DNA of 32,798 bases, taken from Gammaproteobacteria bacterium. GTDB lineage: Bacteria > Pseudomonadota > Gammaproteobacteria > Pseudomonadales > Azotimanducaceae_A. The stretch is taken from positions 1-32,798 of the forward strand of contig DUAT01000053.1 in the NCBI GenBank assembly GCA_012960755.1. The letters run 5' to 3'. Made by a program: the position numbers and the translations under genes. Under the pieces are notes generated by a model. The model was not told the DNA's origin and did not search any database. It saw only the letters and a list, made by a program, of their open reading frames with translations. The first letter of the stretch is position 1; every line of letters begins with the position of its first letter. Shown here in pieces: positions 30,794 through 32,798 of the stretch.

Positions 30794-32674
30794 TCACCCC
30801 AATTCGTATACCGCTCTATGCGCCATCTTCATAGCCACTAGGGCACTGGGATAGGGTTCGGAATCACTATTGGCAATCGTTATTCGGCCAAAAGGTTGTC
30901 TTCCTCTTTTTACCATTTCCTTCATGTCAGAATCAAAAAGTGCGTTTCCACCATAGGAATAGCCGTGCGCCCAACGATTCACCGTAATGGTCTCGACATC
31001 TCTATCAAAATCAAAAGATCCCTTTGGCAGCATCCCTCCTAAATGAGACCTGAGTTCATCCTCATAGTCTTTGAACTGCAAGCTTAGCATTTTGTATCTA
31101 GCCTCTTTGAATTGCTCAATGGTTGGTGTACCGGGAATTTCTCCAGTTGGGAGGCTGGTGAATTGCATCACACATGGATCGTTGGGGGATTTGGTAAACT
31201 CATACCCTCCCATACTCACTGGGAAATCCATGAACATCACCTGGTGCATATTCCCCGGGCACAGCACCATTCCAATCTCAGCTTCTTTGATGGCGTTCCA
31301 GTTCTTTAATCCCACGGATGTGTATATCAATGGAACCTTTGACTGACGCCTCAAAGCCGCATGTTGCTCTTCAGGAAGATTTGGAACAATATGAGGAATC
31401 ATCATATTGTAACAGGCCATTACCACGCCTTTGCCTTTGACCTGATATAATTTGTCGTCATTGATATAGTTAACAAAAACTTCACTTGAGCTTTGGGGAT
31501 CGCCACCATGCTCAACCTTCACAACTGTGCTGTTCAATCTAAGGCGCACAATGTTGCTGGATTTATCTAATTCGTCATATTTGAATTTGGATAAAATGAT
31601 TTCTTCGGCATTGTTTCCTTTGCCGATATTTGGAATCATTTTTTTCACCAACAAACGAGCAACTGTGGCATTTCCATCAGGAAAATGATGAATGTATGGA
31701 TTATTCTCATCGTATTTTTCTTTAAAAACAAATCCCAATGCACCGCGTCCCTTTGCTTCAGCGATGGTCATTACGTCAGTTCCACCTCTTCCCCAGTCGT
31801 TTGCAGAATATCTGGCCATTCTCAGAACGCCCGGATCATCTACACCTAAAGTGTTTTTCAGGTAATCGTAATATGCTGTTGTATTTGTGTAATCTTCCAA
31901 TTCCTCTTCAGGAACGTCTAGCAAATGCAGTCCTCCTTTTAATACATGAAGCAACTGATCTTTGCCCTTCTCACTTAATGGTGATTGCTGCACAGCCTCT
32001 TCATCTGATATTTTTATTCCTTGCAGGCCTTCTACAAAATTGGGGAAATTACAAAAGGGGTGCTTTACCAGTTTGTCTTCTCCAAATTTTTCTTTGTTGA
32101 AATAAGTGGCTGAGCCCAAATTGTGTTTTTCGTAGAAATTCACATCATAGGCAGTGTCAAACCGATCTAGATCCACGCCTATATCCTTCAAAAGGTCAAG
32201 TATGAGCTCCGATTCCTCATGCGGATGTACAAGCGTCTGTGAGCCACCATGAATGATTCGTGTGTCACCGTCTATCGTGTGTTCGTTCCTTTTGGCATGC
32301 CCGCCAAAATCATCATGATTATCCAGTATGAGTACCTTCTTGCCAGTGCCATTCTTTTGCTGATAGAAATAGGCTGCCGCCAAACCACTAATTCCTCCAC
32401 CAACGACAATCAAATCATATTCTTCCTTCAAGACAGTGTCAGGCCCCCAATCCGATTTCTTACCCCATGCTTTGGCATGAGCGTGCGTATTTGATCCTAT
32501 GTGACTTCCTCTCAGTCCGGTAAGTGAGGGGGGGTAATATTCTGGATCGAGTGTATCCAAAACAGCTGGACTGGTACATCCGAATGGCAACATTGAAGCT
32601 CCAGCGGCCATTAAAGTACCGTTAATAAAATCCCTTCGGGTTATTTTACTCATTATCAATTTATTTATTTTCAA
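30794..32674 (-). CDS. Tat-exported FAD oxidoreductase, spermidine dehydrogenase-like
   Basis: A protein of about 620 residues that should oxidise an amine in the periplasm. It opens with a twin-arginine signal (SKITRRDFINGTLMAAGASM), then PEYYPPSLTGLRGSHIGS, a stretch characteristic of spermidine dehydrogenase-like proteins. The FAD-binding motif DLIVVGGGISGLAAAYFYQ and NHDDFGGHAKRNEH follow. The C-terminus ends PYPSALVAMKMAHRAVYELG. Start: AGGAGGAGG lies five bases before a TTG at 32674 and too far from the ATG at 32653, so TTG is preferred; an ATG at 32701 overlaps the ribosome site. Base composition and lysine-rich codon use differ from the rest of the window and resemble Bacteroidota, suggesting transfer. 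Exact substrate is uncertain. Confidence 0.8.
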   Translation of the reverse strand: MKINKLIMSKITRRDFINGTLMAAGASMLPFGCTSPAVLDTLDPEYYPPSLTGLRGSHIGSNTHAHAKAWGKKSDWGPDTVLKEEYDLIVVGGGISGLAAAYFYQQKNGTGKKVLILDNHDDFGGHAKRNEHTIDGDTRIIHGGSQTLVHPHEESELILDLLKDIGVDLDRFDTAYDVNFYEKHNLGSATYFNKEKFGEDKLVKHPFCNFPNFVEGLQGIKISDEEAVQQSPLSEKGKDQLLHVLKGGLHLLDVPEEELEDYTNTTAYYDYLKNTLGVDDPGVLRMARYSANDWGRGGTDVMTIAEAKGRGALGFVFKEKYDENNPYIHHFPDGNATVARLLVKKMIPNIGKGNNAEEIILSKFKYDELDKSSNIVRLRLNSTVVKVEHGGDPQSSSEVFVNYINDDKLYQVKGKGVVMACYNMMIPHIVPNLPEEQHAALRRQSKVPLIYTSVGLKNWNAIKEAEIGMVLCPGNMHQVMFMDFPVSMGGYEFTKSPNDPCVMQFTSLPTGEIPGTPTIEQFKEARYKMLSLQFKDYEDELRSHLGGMLPKGSFDFDRDVETITVNRWAHGYSYGGNALFDSDMKEMVKRGRQPFGRITIANSDSEPYPSALVAMKMAHRAVYELG

Positions 32675-32721
32675 GTTTACCTCCTCCTGGCCAAACACCA
32701 TCGTGGACGTATACTGTATAT

Positions 32722-32798
32722 GTAGATAGGGATTTTAACCCGCATTTTTTCAAGATTGCCAAAGTATCTTGATCAGGATTTTTGCATTAAAAGAGTCA
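32722..32798 (+). repeat. 77-bp direct repeat, right copy (runs to window end)
   Basis: Identical to 30505-30581 over all 77 visible bases and in the same orientation. Left of it the sequences differ, so GTAGATAG marks the left boundary of the shared unit. Its right boundary lies outside the window. Confidence 0.95.

Overview
The window looks like a piece of chromosome from an uncultured, probably marine or environmental, gammaproteobacterium. This is inferred from the Gram-negative outer-membrane machinery (a TonB-dependent receptor and several lipoproteins), gammaproteobacterial-type transposases, Shine-Dalgarno-led genes and TGA/TAA stops. It is strongly mosaic: blocks of clearly different base composition meet at insertion-sequence remnants, repeats and broken genes. 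No rRNA, tRNA or CRISPR array was seen.

Left part (1-8730). A DDE transposase gene with flanking end repeats (62-1445) is followed by a single-gene cupin unit, then by an eroded IS91-type transposase fragment. Next comes an integron-like stretch: a Tat-exported beta-carbonic anhydrase sits between a GTTAGGT core site and a 78-bp attC-like site, followed by a small membrane-protein gene. That gene is cut off by what looks like the 3' end of a group II intron on the minus strand, with its domain V present twice in tandem. From about 3709 to 8200 the DNA becomes visibly GC-rich and carries a 5'-truncated AhpD/CMD protein, an APH-fold kinase, an acyl-CoA ligase and a TauD-type dioxygenase. The block ends in the C-terminal remnant of an IS91-family transposase and its 163-bp end sequence.

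Middle part (8731-28773). A roughly 20-kb block is bounded by direct copies of that same 163-bp end (one mismatch). It reads as one functional module for taking up and dismantling peptides or peptide-like compounds. It holds a TonB receptor and a lipoprotein fusing a PA/M28-like region to a serine beta-lactamase-fold domain (its frame broken by one TGA). An operon of GPH-type transporter, cytoplasmic beta-lactamase-fold hydrolase and membrane-anchored alpha/beta hydrolase follows, with a TetR regulator. Then come a proline iminopeptidase, a fused S41 protease-DUF885 metallopeptidase, an S9 lipoprotein peptidase, a class III aminotransferase and a DAO-family amino-acid/amine oxidase. TTGAA/TTCAA dyads recur in the promoters around the regulator, the transporter operon and the peptidases, and may be the TetR operators.

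Right part (28774-32798). This is a junkyard of 3' gene fragments, each directly next to a mobile-element end: a serine recombinase C-terminus and an amidohydrolase C-terminus. An intact second TauD-type dioxygenase lies between them. The last 2.2 kb is AT-rich and foreign-looking: a Tat-exported spermidine-dehydrogenase-like flavoenzyme followed by a truncated amidohydrolase lipoprotein, bracketed by 77-bp direct repeats, the second of which runs to the end of the window. A 50-bp repeat found immediately before the carbonic anhydrase cassette reappears next to this segment.
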